DNA from: Kalmusia sp. IMI 367209
Lineage: Eukaryota; Ascomycota; Dothideomycetes; Pleosporales; Didymosphaeriaceae
Assembly: GCA_027946365.1 (NCBI GenBank)
Contig: JAPEUQ010000025.1
Span: forward strand, 81,105-145,104
Direction of reading: 5' to 3'
DNA: 64,000 nucleotides
In this document: positions 54,861-64,000 of the stretch, one piece after another
Position numbering within the stretch: the first letter of the stretch is position 1
How the letters are laid out: the number at the start of each line of letters is the position of its first letter
Position numbers and translations under genes: made by a program
The notes under the pieces: generated by a model
Database searches by the model: none
Seen by the model: the letters and a program-made list of their open reading frames with translations, nothing else
Told to the model about the DNA's origin: nothing

Positions 54861-56864
54861 ATGTCGCAGTATCGCGAACTAGATGTCGCCAAGAACGAAA
54901 TTCGCCTTGTTTGCTTGCTCCCATCGCTCAATAAGGCTAGTCCCATCAAATGCGAGCTTTTCTATATCTCGTTAGATCGACCTGCATCGGAAAGATTCTA
55001 CGAAGCGCTTTCGTACACCTGGGGCGGCAGTGCAGCAGCACATACAATCCTCTTGAATAATGGTCAATTCGACGTCACGGACAATCTGCATGCAGCGCTG
55101 TTGGAGCTGCGACTTGAAAAACAGCCTCGATACTTATGGGTTGATGCCATATGTATCAACCAGTTTGACGTACTAGAAAGAAACCGAGAAGTTCTTCGCA
55201 TGCTCGGCATTTACCAAAATGCGCAACAGGTTGTTGTATGGCTGGGAACCGACATCCCATACACTGGTTCTGCCATGGATCACCTTATCCATCTCGAACG
55301 GAAGTGGCGAGAGCAATCGACGTCAACTTTTATTAAAAGGTCGATAGGTAGCTTCACAAGTTTGTTCGGAGATATCACGCTTTTCCTCGAAGCGGCGATT
55401 AGGACGATATGGACCGGTCCAAACATACGAGTATTGCTGATTCGGTGCGCAATCCACTCCGTAATCCACTGGTATATCGGCAACCTGCTCTGGTCCGGGA
55501 TCTTTTTTCTCCTAATCATATACCAAAGTCTGCTGCCCGCCATAGCGGAGTTCATCCAGCAGATGTTGCACAACATCAATGAAGTATCGAGTACTCGACT
55601 TGTGGCAGACGGACCAGAACCACCCCTATTGAACGCACTCAAAGACATCTTCGAAAAAGAGTGGTTTGGCCGCGTCTGGATCATCCAGGAAATTGCAGCT
55701 GCATCACACGCAGTGGTGCAGTGTGGTTCGCATCAAATCGCCTGGAACACTCTCCGCACTGCTTGCAAACAACTTGGATATGAGACTTCTCACAGCTGGA
55801 CGAGGCACCCATATGCAGATACGGGATTCCAAAGGGCGTTCAACCTAATCTCTACACTCGCGACTGAAGACATGTCCGCTGAGCTGGTACAGGAAAAAAG
55901 GTCCTTGCTCTCACTTCTTAGTGACTTTAACGTCTCCAATGCCACGTTGGCTCACGACAAAGTTTACGGTTTGCTCGGACTTGCTTCAGACGTACGAGAG
56001 ATAAATGCATTAGTTCCATCTTTAGAGGCTCACTACGAAAGCTCGGTGGAGCAGGCTTATACGGAAGTAGCCAGGTGGCTGATTGAGAGCTCGTGTGACC
56101 TCCGCGTTTTGCACGCCTGCCTTGGTGCTGGTGACTTGATATTGCCATCTTGGGTTCCGGACTGGAGCTATCCTGCGTGGAGACTCAACGAAGGAACAGT
56201 CGAGTGTTTTCAGTTGCCCGGACAGTCTGACACAACTCCAGTCGCTACATTTTCTGAATGTGGTCAGCGCATTCACGTCATGGGCTTCGCGATTGGGATT
56301 CTCCAAGAGGTGATTGAGACTCTCAACTCGGACGAACGCCGTGATTTACGGGTGCCCAGCCGTATTTTTGGGTATTTTTTCATCATGATAAGCAGTTTAC
56401 TAAACAATCCCCTTAGCCGGGTCATCTTAAGATGGTTTCATCGTCTTATTTGTAGGTTCAATCCAGAATTGGGGACCGAGTTAGCGAGCTTTTTTGACTT
56501 CTATCGGCGAATGGGGGGAAAGAGCAAGGGGGAAACCCGGTTGACGCCGGCTGCGTTTCAGGAAGATGCATCAGCTGTATTTCTTCAGCAAGAGAGATTT
56601 GCCCAGTCGTTTGGAACATCTCCTATCCTTGATTTCAAGTACCTGAAATTCCCCTGCAAAACATGGGCTACAAAGGCTCGAGTGGGAGACGTGTTGTGTA
56701 TGTTGGTAGGAGCTGACCGACCAATGATTCTGCGGCCCAAGGGCTTTGACTGGCTGCTTATTGGACCGGCAGGATATGGTGGAATTGAGTCATTCATATG
56801 GGAGCGTGCAGTGAAGTTGTATTTCGAGTCAGAACTGCAGTTGATATCATTTACGCTTTGTTAA
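54861..56864 (+). CDS. HET-domain protein with hydrophobic insertion
   Basis: Single-exon gene of 667 aa starting MSQYRELDVAKNEIRLVCLL. The HET domain is clear: FYEALSYTWGG (about residue 50), YLWVDAICINQFDVLERN (about 92) and EWFGRVWIIQEIAAA (about 267). Motifs 2 and 3 are usually 60-100 residues apart but here about 170 apart. The extra sequence holds a hydrophobic stretch (IGNLLWSGIFFLLIIYQSLL, about residues 207-226) that could span or associate with a membrane. The C-terminal block (LAHDKVYGLLGLASDV, LPSWVPDWSYP, VGDVLCMLVGADRPMILRP) is typical of HET proteins. The expected role is incompatibility-related cell death. Confidence 0.9.
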   Translation: MSQYRELDVAKNEIRLVCLLPSLNKASPIKCELFYISLDRPASERFYEALSYTWGGSAAAHTILLNNGQFDVTDNLHAALLELRLEKQPRYLWVDAICINQFDVLERNREVLRMLGIYQNAQQVVVWLGTDIPYTGSAMDHLIHLERKWREQSTSTFIKRSIGSFTSLFGDITLFLEAAIRTIWTGPNIRVLLIRCAIHSVIHWYIGNLLWSGIFFLLIIYQSLLPAIAEFIQQMLHNINEVSSTRLVADGPEPPLLNALKDIFEKEWFGRVWIIQEIAAASHAVVQCGSHQIAWNTLRTACKQLGYETSHSWTRHPYADTGFQRAFNLISTLATEDMSAELVQEKRSLLSLLSDFNVSNATLAHDKVYGLLGLASDVREINALVPSLEAHYESSVEQAYTEVARWLIESSCDLRVLHACLGAGDLILPSWVPDWSYPAWRLNEGTVECFQLPGQSDTTPVATFSECGQRIHVMGFAIGILQEVIETLNSDERRDLRVPSRIFGYFFIMISSLLNNPLSRVILRWFHRLICRFNPELGTELASFFDFYRRMGGKSKGETRLTPAAFQEDASAVFLQQERFAQSFGTSPILDFKYLKFPCKTWATKARVGDVLCMLVGADRPMILRPKGFDWLLIGPAGYGGIESFIWERAVKLYFESELQLISFTLC

Positions 56865-57400
56865 AATGAAAACCTCTTTGATGTCAGAGTGGAGTTATCA
56901 TATGCACCGATCATAGAGTCAAGCTGTCCTTGTTCAGATGATGGTAGGACACTCAATACGCATGTACTGATTACAGGTTGCATCGGATCCTTGATCCTAA
57001 ATCTCTTCATACCATACGCTCTCGGGAAATCATAGCAACATGGCGGCTAGTTTTTATAGAACTTAGCAAGTTGAACGTATAGCAAGATAAATAATTCACC
57101 TGGGTATCTTTAGGCTAGCGATAAAGATTAAATATACCCTTGTCCTTAATACGTACCATTCACTGTGCTGTAATTTGCTTGTCCACTCTTTTACGGTTCA
57201 TCAGTCATGGTATATGGTCTCGTGTGGCTCGTCTGTGGTCGTCTGCGTGCTAACGTGTCGTGCATTCCACGTTCAAGTCTCCTGATACATCATGTAGGCT
57301 AAAGGCGGAAAAGGCTGGTATAGGAATCTCATTAGTATACTTACTGATTAAGTGCAGGCACAAAACCCTAATCAGTCACAACAGCTGTTTTGGCAGAGCT
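56865..57400. other. Intergenic, no gene seen
   Basis: AT-rich sequence between the HET gene and the retrotransposon LTR. No ORF or repeat was identified. Confidence 0.55.
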
Positions 57401-57595
57401 TGTTAGGATTAAATATAGCAGCGAGCATTCCTCAAGTAATGATAAGATTGAAATCTGTCTTCTACCCTCTATCTTCCCCCGCGTTTTAAGGGGTGTTGCG
57501 CTAGCGCGTTCCTAGCGCCTCGCTTGCGCGGCGCTCTTGGCAAGGAACCATCACGTGATTATGTTGTCACGGGATCACGCACTTCACTCCTTACA
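57401..57595 (-). repeat. 3' LTR, 195 bp
   Basis: In element sense it reads TGTAAGGAGTGAAGTGCG..TAATCCTAACA, with TG..CA ends. Solo copies at 16862-16979, 20344-20514 and 31989-32188 define the same boundaries. It contains the ATCACGTGAT palindrome at 57550-57559. Confidence 0.85.
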
Positions 57596-57599
57596 ACTA

Positions 57600-57612
57600 T
57601 CCCCCCTCTCTT
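57600..57612 (-). promoter_or_regulatory. Polypurine tract
   Basis: On the element strand AAGAGAGGGGGGA lies four bases before the LTR, the position expected for the primer of plus-strand synthesis. It orients the element and marks this LTR as the 3' one. Confidence 0.75.
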
Positions 57613-57893
57613 GCTAATGGCTGTCTCAGCCACTCGTAATTTGCTCTCTGTGTGATAGATTCGTAGTGCTACGATGGGGTGACACTGTCGCCTCGCCGTC
57701 GCTCCATAGTGAGGCAGTCACTGTGTCTGTTGCTGTGGTGAAGTAGAGGCTGCGAAATTGCTGTTGTTGTTAGGGCGACGGCGGTGAGGAGAGAAACATA
57801 TATATATCCTCAAGCCCTCTGCCGCTCCTGTCTCTTTTTTTTTTCCTTTGGCTTGAATTCGTTGTCGACTCCCCGCGTCTCGCCGTCGCCATC

Positions 57894-58995
57894 ATGTCGT
57901 CCAACCCTCTCCTGCCTATCGCTGCGGCCCCGGCGCCCCCGGGCACTCCTACCGTAGGCCCGCTCTTCGATTACGCTTCGCTGTCGCTAATCCTTCGCGC
58001 AGACTCCTCTCCCGTCGCCTCGCCCCGGAGGTGAAACTCCGGCGGCCTTGCTGTCTCCGCTGTTCGAAGCGCACGGCGCTGAAGGATGGGAGTGCAACGC
58101 CCTCCCTACAAGAAGTGTGCGTATTGCGTGAGCTTGCGCAAACCTTGCGAGCCTGTCCCCGTCAATTTTGTGAGAGAGGTGAATACCCTGCTCCGCGCCG
58201 CCGAGGCCCTGCGCTTCCCGGCGGTGACAACGCCGTTGCGCGCAGGGCCTCTGACTCTTGCAAGACTACAAGGCCCTGGTAGAGGGCACCTTTGCGAAAG
58301 GAGGCGAAGCGGGTGGCACCCGTAAGCCGACTGGAGCAGAGGTTGCCCTCCTCCAGGTGGATGCAACCAACCGCCTCGCTGCCGCTACTGGAGGCATTTT
58401 GGACATCTTCCGCTTCCTGGTATGTCCTTTCTCTTTTTATCAGGCGTTCCGCCGTCGTTCTAACGTCGAGTAGTCTGGGCAGGCGCCTCGGCTCCGTCGA
58501 TGCGCAGACCGATCCTTCACCCGCCGCCTCTGCGTCGCCCCCGCCTCACTCCCCCGTCGCCCCGTCGAACGCCGTCGAACCGCCGCTTCGGGAGGAAGCT
58601 TCCGCTTCTTCTCCGTCGACTTCAAGCAGCAGCTCCGCCGATTCGCAGTCGAGCGACGCCGACTCGCCGCCAGAGGAACAAAGGAGGAGGAGGAGGTGGA
58701 TCAGGGCGGTGGTTATAAGCCCAACCCCGCGCCCCGTCCACCCCCGTCCCACCCCCGTCCCGCCCCGTCCGGACCCCCGTGTTTCGCCCCCCCGCTCCTC
58801 CCTCAGCAGCATGCTGCGTCGGGGTCAGCACCCTGGTGAGTCCTCGCGGGCAGGGCGCCGCTCGTGAAGCTGCACCGCTTCTGCAGGAAGCGAAAGCGTA
58901 GCGACGGCGCGCCGCCTGCGGAGCGCGCTGGGGAGGCCTCCGCCGGCCAGCAGAAAGAAGAAGAAGGATTCGGCGCCCCCAGCTCCGGCGCCTAA
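57894..58995 (+). pseudogene. Opposite-strand spliced ORF inside the chromovirus
   Basis: An ATG at 57894 opens MSSNPLLPIAAAPAPPGTPT. After two or more frameshifts between 58030 and 58260 the frames read CCLRCSKR, then PPYKKCAYCVSLRKPCEPVP, then YKALVEGTFAKGGEAG and LLQVDATNRLAAATGGILDI. The Cys pairs suggest a zinc-binding motif. Two consensus introns follow, 58420-58473 (GTATGT, TCTAAC, TAG) and 58836-58886 (GTGAGT, CTGCAG), and the joined exons end KRKRSDGAPP..PSSGA. The family is unnamed to me but looks like repeat-associated proteins of other Dothideomycetes. It is transcribed against gag-pol. The frameshifts make this copy a pseudogene. Confidence 0.55.
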
Positions 58996-59104
58996 GGCCT
59001 GGCTCCGCCGGTGGCAGGGCAGGGTAAGGGCAGGGCAAAGGCAAGGCCAAGGCCTAAGTCGCCTTACGGCGCAGCCACTTCTAGTTTCTCTAGACGCACA
59101 ATGT

Positions 59105-60700
59105 TCGCGCAGTGAGGTCGACGTTGTAGCGACGGTCTTCGGACCTTATCAAAAATGAAATTTCATGTCTTCCTGTTCTTTTCTGATTGAACTGTGATGT
59201 CAGCTCGCTACTGATGTCTTCTTCAGGTACCCATTGGTTAAATTCTTCTGCCCAGCCTTTCCATTTGACCGTACTGCATCACTCCCTTATTTTCTCTTGC
59301 CTAATGCTTTGGTCGACTTCATATCGTTCCTCTTGCTCCTCGCCGTCGTCAAGGTTGATAGGGCCAGGAGGTTCGGGGTCATCTTCCGGCCTTTTCCGAT
59401 ATGGCTTTAGTACTGAGGTGTGAAATACGGGTGAATCCTGAACCTGGCGGCAAGTGGAGCCTATAAGCCTGTTTACCTACGGGTTCTGCTATTGAAAACG
59501 GCCCAATATATCGCGGAGATAGCTTTTTACTTGGGTACCGTAGCTTTAAGTTCTTAGTCGATAATAGAACTTGCTCATTCGTTTTAAACACTTGCGGCTT
59601 ATGCTTCTTGTCGTAGTGCCGTTTTGGGCCTACTGCGGTAGCCCACTGTTCTTCCAGTTTCTGGCGGTCTCCTTCAGAGCGACTCACCCGTTCCGCGACA
59701 GAGGGGATATCGGGTCGCGCTGTCGTTTCGCAGTCGAGTCGCGGGTGAAAGCCGTAGCACGCGAAGAATGGAGAGTACCCGTAGTTGCGTTTTTTGAATT
59801 ATTGTATGCGAACTCTGTACGCTCGTAGGCATTGTTCTAGGTTTGGTTTTGCCGTTCCGTCTGCCCATCAGTTTGTGGGTGGAAGGCGGTGCTCTGCCGT
59901 CGCTTCACCTTCGTCGCGAAGCAGAACTCTGACCAGAACGCTGACGTGAACGTAGGTCCTCTATCTGATACTACGCCTTTGGAAACCCGGGAAAATCTAA
60001 CAATCTAATTCAAAGATATCAGCCAGGCCAGCTGCGTCCGTATCTTTTGTTGTAGGGAGATAGCGCGCCATCTTGGTGTAGCGATCGACTACCACGAGGA
60101 TCGCATCATAGACGAGCCGTATGCCTGCTTGGCGGCAGTCCTGTGATGAAATCCATAGTTAGCCTCTGCCATGGTCCTGTGGGTATGGGTAGTGAGCTGA
60201 GCTCCTGCAGGGCGCTGCTTGGCGCTTTTATCCTTACATACTGCGCAGGAGTCAATATCCTTACTGTAGCCTCCATGTTCAGCCAGAAGTACTGACGGGC
60301 TCTATCAGTTCTAGGTCTTTGCCCGCCCAAAGTGGCCTGCTAGTGGGTCGTCAGTGGCTATTCCGTAGGATTTCCGCCCTGAGCGCCGGCTCATTTGGCA
60401 CATACACCCTGTTTCCGTGGAGTAGTATGCCTCTCTCTCCAGCTTCCACTGTTCGACCGCCCACCCCTGCCTCGCCTTCGCGGCGACGGGGTGACGATGT
60501 CGGCACGCTTCTGCGCCACAAACGCATCAGAAGCTTGCGACTTTCGGATCAGTTCTAGGAGCGATTCGCCCAGTGGCTCATATGCTTGTTGGGTCTTTAG
60601 GCCTCTTGAGCCTGCCGTCTAGTTACCGCCTCAATACCGACGTGGCACTGACTTCTGACAACTCAGGCTAGCTCTGGCTACTCCCAATTCCTCTTTGGGC
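59105..60700 (-). pseudogene. Integrase and chromodomain of the chromovirus
   Basis: From 5' to 3' on the minus strand: a segment equivalent to the HHCC region (ARQYFWLNMEATVRI), WQRLTMDFITGLPPSRH with the first catalytic Asp, then further core pieces (YGYSPFFACYGFHPRLD). The C-terminal domain follows (AVGPKRHYDKKHKPQVFKTN, then LSPRYIGPFSIAEPVGKQAY). The tail carries a chromodomain (RYEVDQSI, then TVKWKGWAEEFNQWVPEEDI), which in chromoviruses directs insertion to marked chromatin. Stops and frame changes break it in several places. Confidence 0.82.
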
Positions 60701-60949
60701 GTCACTGCGCCAGTTGTCTCCCCTATCCTTGTTAGGATTTGGGCTGTAGAAAGCCTATACTGGCTGTTCTAACTTCATCTTCCACCGCCGGTTCCGGGGC
60801 CCCGGAAACACGGACCGGTGTACCTTCCAGCTTCAGCAGACTCTGCAGTGTTGGCATGTCCCTACCAGAGGCGCCGTCTCCCGCCTGCGCCTATCGGTCG
60901 TCTCGACGGTCCGTCCGCAGGGTTAGTCTTTCCTGCCCTATGCTTTATC

Positions 60950-62470
60950 TCAAAGTCATATGCTGCTAAGAAGACCGCCCACCCGGCCTGCCTGCGTGAT
61001 AGGGCTTTCGTTCCCATGAAGCCACGCAAGTTGTTGTGGTCCGTGAGGACTTCTAGGGTGTGTACCAGCCCCCTCGACGTAGTGGCGCCAGTGCTTCATC
61101 GCCTCTACGATGGCTACTAGTTCTAAATCGTGTGTGTGGTAATTGCCCTCTGCCGGCGTTAGCTTTCTTGACCAGAAAGCAACGAGGTGCCAATTCCCTG
61201 TTTCTGCCTTTGTGAGAAGATTCCTGCTAATCCACAGATTGAGGCGTCCGTTTCCAGGCGTAGAGGGCAATGTAGGATCGTAATGTCGCAGAAGTGGTGC
61301 TGTCGAGAAGGCGTCGCATAGGGCTGGCGCTTCCATCTCAGCGTTCTGCGGTCCACCTGAAAGGAGCTCCGCTTCTTTTTTCTTTCGATTTTCAGCGAGA
61401 TCCGTGATATTTCACGATAAGGGAGAACCCTTAATAAATCGTCTATAAAAGTTTGCGAAGCCTATAAATACTTGAATGTCCTTGGTGGACTCGGATCTTC
61501 GGCCAGGCCACTATTGCCTCTACCCGGCTTTGATCCATCTGCACGCCGTCGAGTCGCACGATAAACCCCAGGAACTCGACCTGATCAGTCCCAAAGACGC
61601 ATTTCTTTAGGTTTATAAATAGGCTGTATTGTCGCGCCTCTCAAAGGACTTTCGTACGGTACTCCCAGTGGTTTTCCCCTTTTCTCGAAAGATAAGGATA
61701 TCGTCCAGGTGAGACTACGCAAAGATGTCAGCATACCCAGCTAGTGCGCGGTTGATATAGTCCTGAAAAAGTTGTTGGGGCGTTAGTGAGGCCGAAGGCA
61801 TCACTGTATACTCAAAGTGGCCGTATCGCGTGCGAAACGCCGTCTTCCACTCGTCGCCTCGCCGGATCGTATTCGGTGATAGGCATCCTTCAGGTCACAG
61901 CTTTGTGAAGCGCACTGAGCCTGATAGCCTGTCTAGTGTTTCACCAATCAGCGGTAAGGCCAGCCGGTTCTTTCTAGTGACTTTGTTTAAGCCTCTATAG
62001 TCTACGCAGAGCCTCAGCGTGCCATCCTTCTTAGGGACAAACAGTACTGGGGCCCCTGCTGGGCTAGTACTTTCCTGAATCAACCTCGCTCCTTTGCCTT
62101 CTATATAGTCGCAAGGTCTCTAGTTCTTTGGGGATAAGTTGTATAGTGGTCCAAAGGGTACAGAGGTGCCTTCTTCTAGTTCTATCGCATGATCGGTACA
62201 CTGGTGTTCCGGCAGCGTTCTGGCGGCGTCCTCGCGACGTCTTCAAAATCCCTCAACGCTTCAGGTAGTACAGTTGGGTCTCTATTTTCTCCTTCTGTTT
62301 TTCTCTTATGCTGCCAACTACCACGGCGTATACCTCTGTTTGGTCTTCCATTGATTCCGAACTTAGCGGCATTCTCTACCTGAGCTGCTGTTTCTTCGAC
62401 TCCCCAGCGCCACCTTGTCAGCGCCGCAGTCGAGGAGAACGTTTCCCTCCATCAAAGCTGGCATTCCTAG
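60950..62470 (-). pseudogene. Protease, reverse transcriptase and RNase H of the chromovirus
   Basis: The protease active site appears as LLDCGADKVAL near 62416-62440, with Cys in place of the usual Ser/Thr of D(S/T)GA. RT begins [20 protein letters not shown] and [20 protein letters not shown] (62083-61895). The catalytic box near 61690-61720 reads SHLDDILIFRE just after an in-frame stop, with His instead of the usual Tyr. RNase H shows LETDASICGLAGIFSQ and GNYHTHDLELVAIVEAMKHW. The reading frame is broken repeatedly. Confidence 0.82.
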
Positions 62471-62549
62471 AGTCACCGGGTCTGCGCAGTCAGGTACTCC
62501 ATAGATTATAGTGATTACTTGGCGTGATGCGCTAGCTATCCTTTGCGCT

Positions 62550-64000
62550 CGCAGTCCTCAGTAGGCGTGGTGGCTCCTCGCCAGCGTGGAGTTCACCATC
62601 TTTAGGAGGAGCAGCGCTGCATCCGCATTCTGTCAGGCACAGCTCTGCAGTTTTCATCAATGGTGTTCACTGTCGCTCGGAGTCGAGCAGAGAGGCGCGT
62701 CGCCTGCTCCTTGCCTTCGCCGTCTCGAATCGTTCCTTCTGCCTGAAAACGCCGCCTTTACTTTTACGCCTATGAGGTGGGCGTCCCTTCTGAGCTCGCC
62801 TTTTTCGTATCGATGGCGTTGACGTCGTAAACGGTCGCCTGACTCGCCGCGTTTCGCCCAGCAGCCCTTTCTTCTGCGTCCGTTTTCCCAGTGCTCCGCG
62901 GCTTGATCCTTGGAAAGCGTTGAGCCTGCTGTTTGTCTCATGCGCTGTCGGGATGGTGGTGCTCATAGGCTGCGCCGGCGTGCCTCCCATGGTATTACGG
63001 CTTCGCGCTAGCGCCGCGACTTAGTGTTCGCCGCGGCATCGCCATCGTGGCGCCGGGCCCTCGCAAGTTGTCTTCCCCAGAGTGGCTGCGCGCTCTACTA
63101 GCTCCCTTCGCGTTTTGGAAAATCGTTGTAGTTAGCTACTGCCACTCGTAGTTCTTGTCGCAGCTTGCTGTATAGGTGCATGATAAGGTGTTTCTGTTCG
63201 TAGGCGGGCTGATCTGTTCTCAGCGTAGCTAGGTGACTGCAAATTCATTCACTGATTGGCCCTCCCTCTGCGTGGCCCGTTGGTATTGCATGGTCACTTG
63301 CAGCTCGCGATTGATAGGGCTCTTTATCTGATCAAGCAAAAAGCTCATCATCATCGCCAATCAGCGTCTCGGCGTCGCTTTCCGAGTTCAGCGCTGCAAA
63401 GCCATAGCTGGCGCAGTGTCGGCTCTAAGGATTGTAGCGTAAACGCGATCCGCTGGTCTTCAGTCGAACGCCTGAGGATCTAGCTTCAGACGCGGTGATC
63501 TGTGCCAGATCTCGAAGTCATAGTATTCCCTAATGCTCACCGCCCCTTGAATGGGGATCGGTTCAATCTTCGGGCCTCGACGGGGTAATCTGTCGTATCG
63601 CTATTAGCCGCCGTCGCTGCGATAGATGCTCGTATTCGTCACTGTCTATCGTCCTCAGCGTAGGGGCTACGGATGCACTTCGCACGCTGCCCTCCGGCGT
63701 AAAGTCGGGTGCCAGCCTGCGCGACTCTCTGTCTGCAATTTCAGCTTTTAAAACGCGAATCTCCTCTGGCTCCGCTAATAAGTCTCGACGCCGCCCAGGC
63801 CTTGTCAGTTGCTCTTGCAGAATAGGCTCTTCTGTGGCTCTATCTCCGGCTCGTCTTCGCCTGTTCGCGCGTGGTCTTCAGTGGGTCTTCGTGATACTCC
63901 ATCGACGCGCCTGCGTTTTCTCCGACGTTTCTGTTGCGAGGATGCTGAGCCACTATCCTACAAAGGTAGGAGAGATTTCAAAATTGTTAGATTAATATAG
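62550..64000 (-). pseudogene. gag of the chromovirus, partial
   Basis: The minus strand encodes a helical capsid-like region (LLDQIKSPINRELQVTMQYQ, then TLRTDQPAYEQKHLIMHLYS and KLRQELRVAVANY) characteristic of Ty3/gypsy gag. It lies between an acidic upstream part (EEIRVLKAEIADRESRRLAP) and a basic downstream part. Several stops interrupt it. No zinc knuckle was recognised. The start lies beyond the window. Confidence 0.65.

Larger units (their letters stand above)
57401..64000 (-). mobile_element. Ty3/gypsy chromovirus, defective, 3' part (runs off the window)
   Basis: Read on the minus strand the order is gag, protease, reverse transcriptase, RNase H, integrase, chromodomain, a non-pol region with an opposite-strand ORF, a polypurine tract and an LTR. 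This order and the chromodomain define a chromovirus. All coding segments are interrupted by stops and frameshifts, so the copy is non-autonomous. The 5' LTR, primer-binding site and start of gag lie beyond 64000. Confidence 0.88.

Noticed and set aside
58292..58867. 191-aa Pro/Ser-rich forward ORF in the retroelement
   Set aside because: The consensus introns and the adjoining exons place the coding sequence in another frame.
1..64000. CRISPR array or prokaryotic operon structure
   Set aside because: The tandem repeats lack unique spacers, and the introns and gene families show a eukaryotic (fungal) genome.

Overview
The window looks like an accessory, repeat-rich segment of a filamentous ascomycete genome (Pezizomycotina, probably Dothideomycetes; the class is an inference). 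The evidence is short GT..AG introns of roughly 33-90 bp with CTRAY-like branch points, and fungal-specific families: two HET-domain genes, a PNP-NACHT-ankyrin NLR, DUF7924- and DUF6604-like proteins, a fungal F-box/Cys-rich protein, a C2H2 protein of the type found near NLRs, BTB proteins and an APH-fold kinase. Large gene-poor stretches hold tandem repeats, transposon relics and decayed genes. No rRNA, tRNA or CRISPR was found. Gene models below were assembled by hand by joining ORFs across consensus introns.

Layout. 1-9.4 kb: an 83-bp tandem repeat, an F-box gene, a degenerate minisatellite, a decayed gene, a three-exon orphan (5561-6190), a two-exon coiled-coil gene (7317-7887) and a pogo/Fot1-like transposase relic. 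10.6-12.4 kb: a DUF7924-like gene ending in an Asp tract. 13-17.9 kb: half a foldback element, a DnaJ/TPR cochaperone pseudogene, a solo LTR and an 18-bp tandem repeat. 18-24 kb: a C2H2 gene, a decayed LTR, a JmjC gene (minus) and a 233-bp foldback MITE. 26-33 kb: a three-exon BTB gene, a DUF6604-like gene, another solo LTR and a Tad1-type LINE remnant. 34-37 kb: a repeat-bearing gene with a hydrophobic N-terminus and an APH-fold pseudokinase.

40-57 kb is the most gene-dense part and reads as a non-self-recognition island. It holds a PNP ORF and a NACHT-ankyrin ORF in the same frame separated by one TAA, a spliced HET gene, a BTB gene, a coiled-coil gene and a second HET gene with a hydrophobic insertion inside its HET domain. 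The ankyrin array is nine nearly identical 99-bp units, as expected of an NLR with rapidly evolving repeats.

57.4-64 kb is the 3' part of a defective Ty3/gypsy chromovirus on the minus strand, running off the right edge: gag, protease, RT, RNase H, integrase, chromodomain, then a 195-bp LTR preceded by a polypurine tract. Between pol and the LTR lies a Cys-rich, intron-containing ORF on the opposite strand. Solo copies of the same LTR family lie at 16862, 20344 and 31989, so this retroelement has been active across the window.
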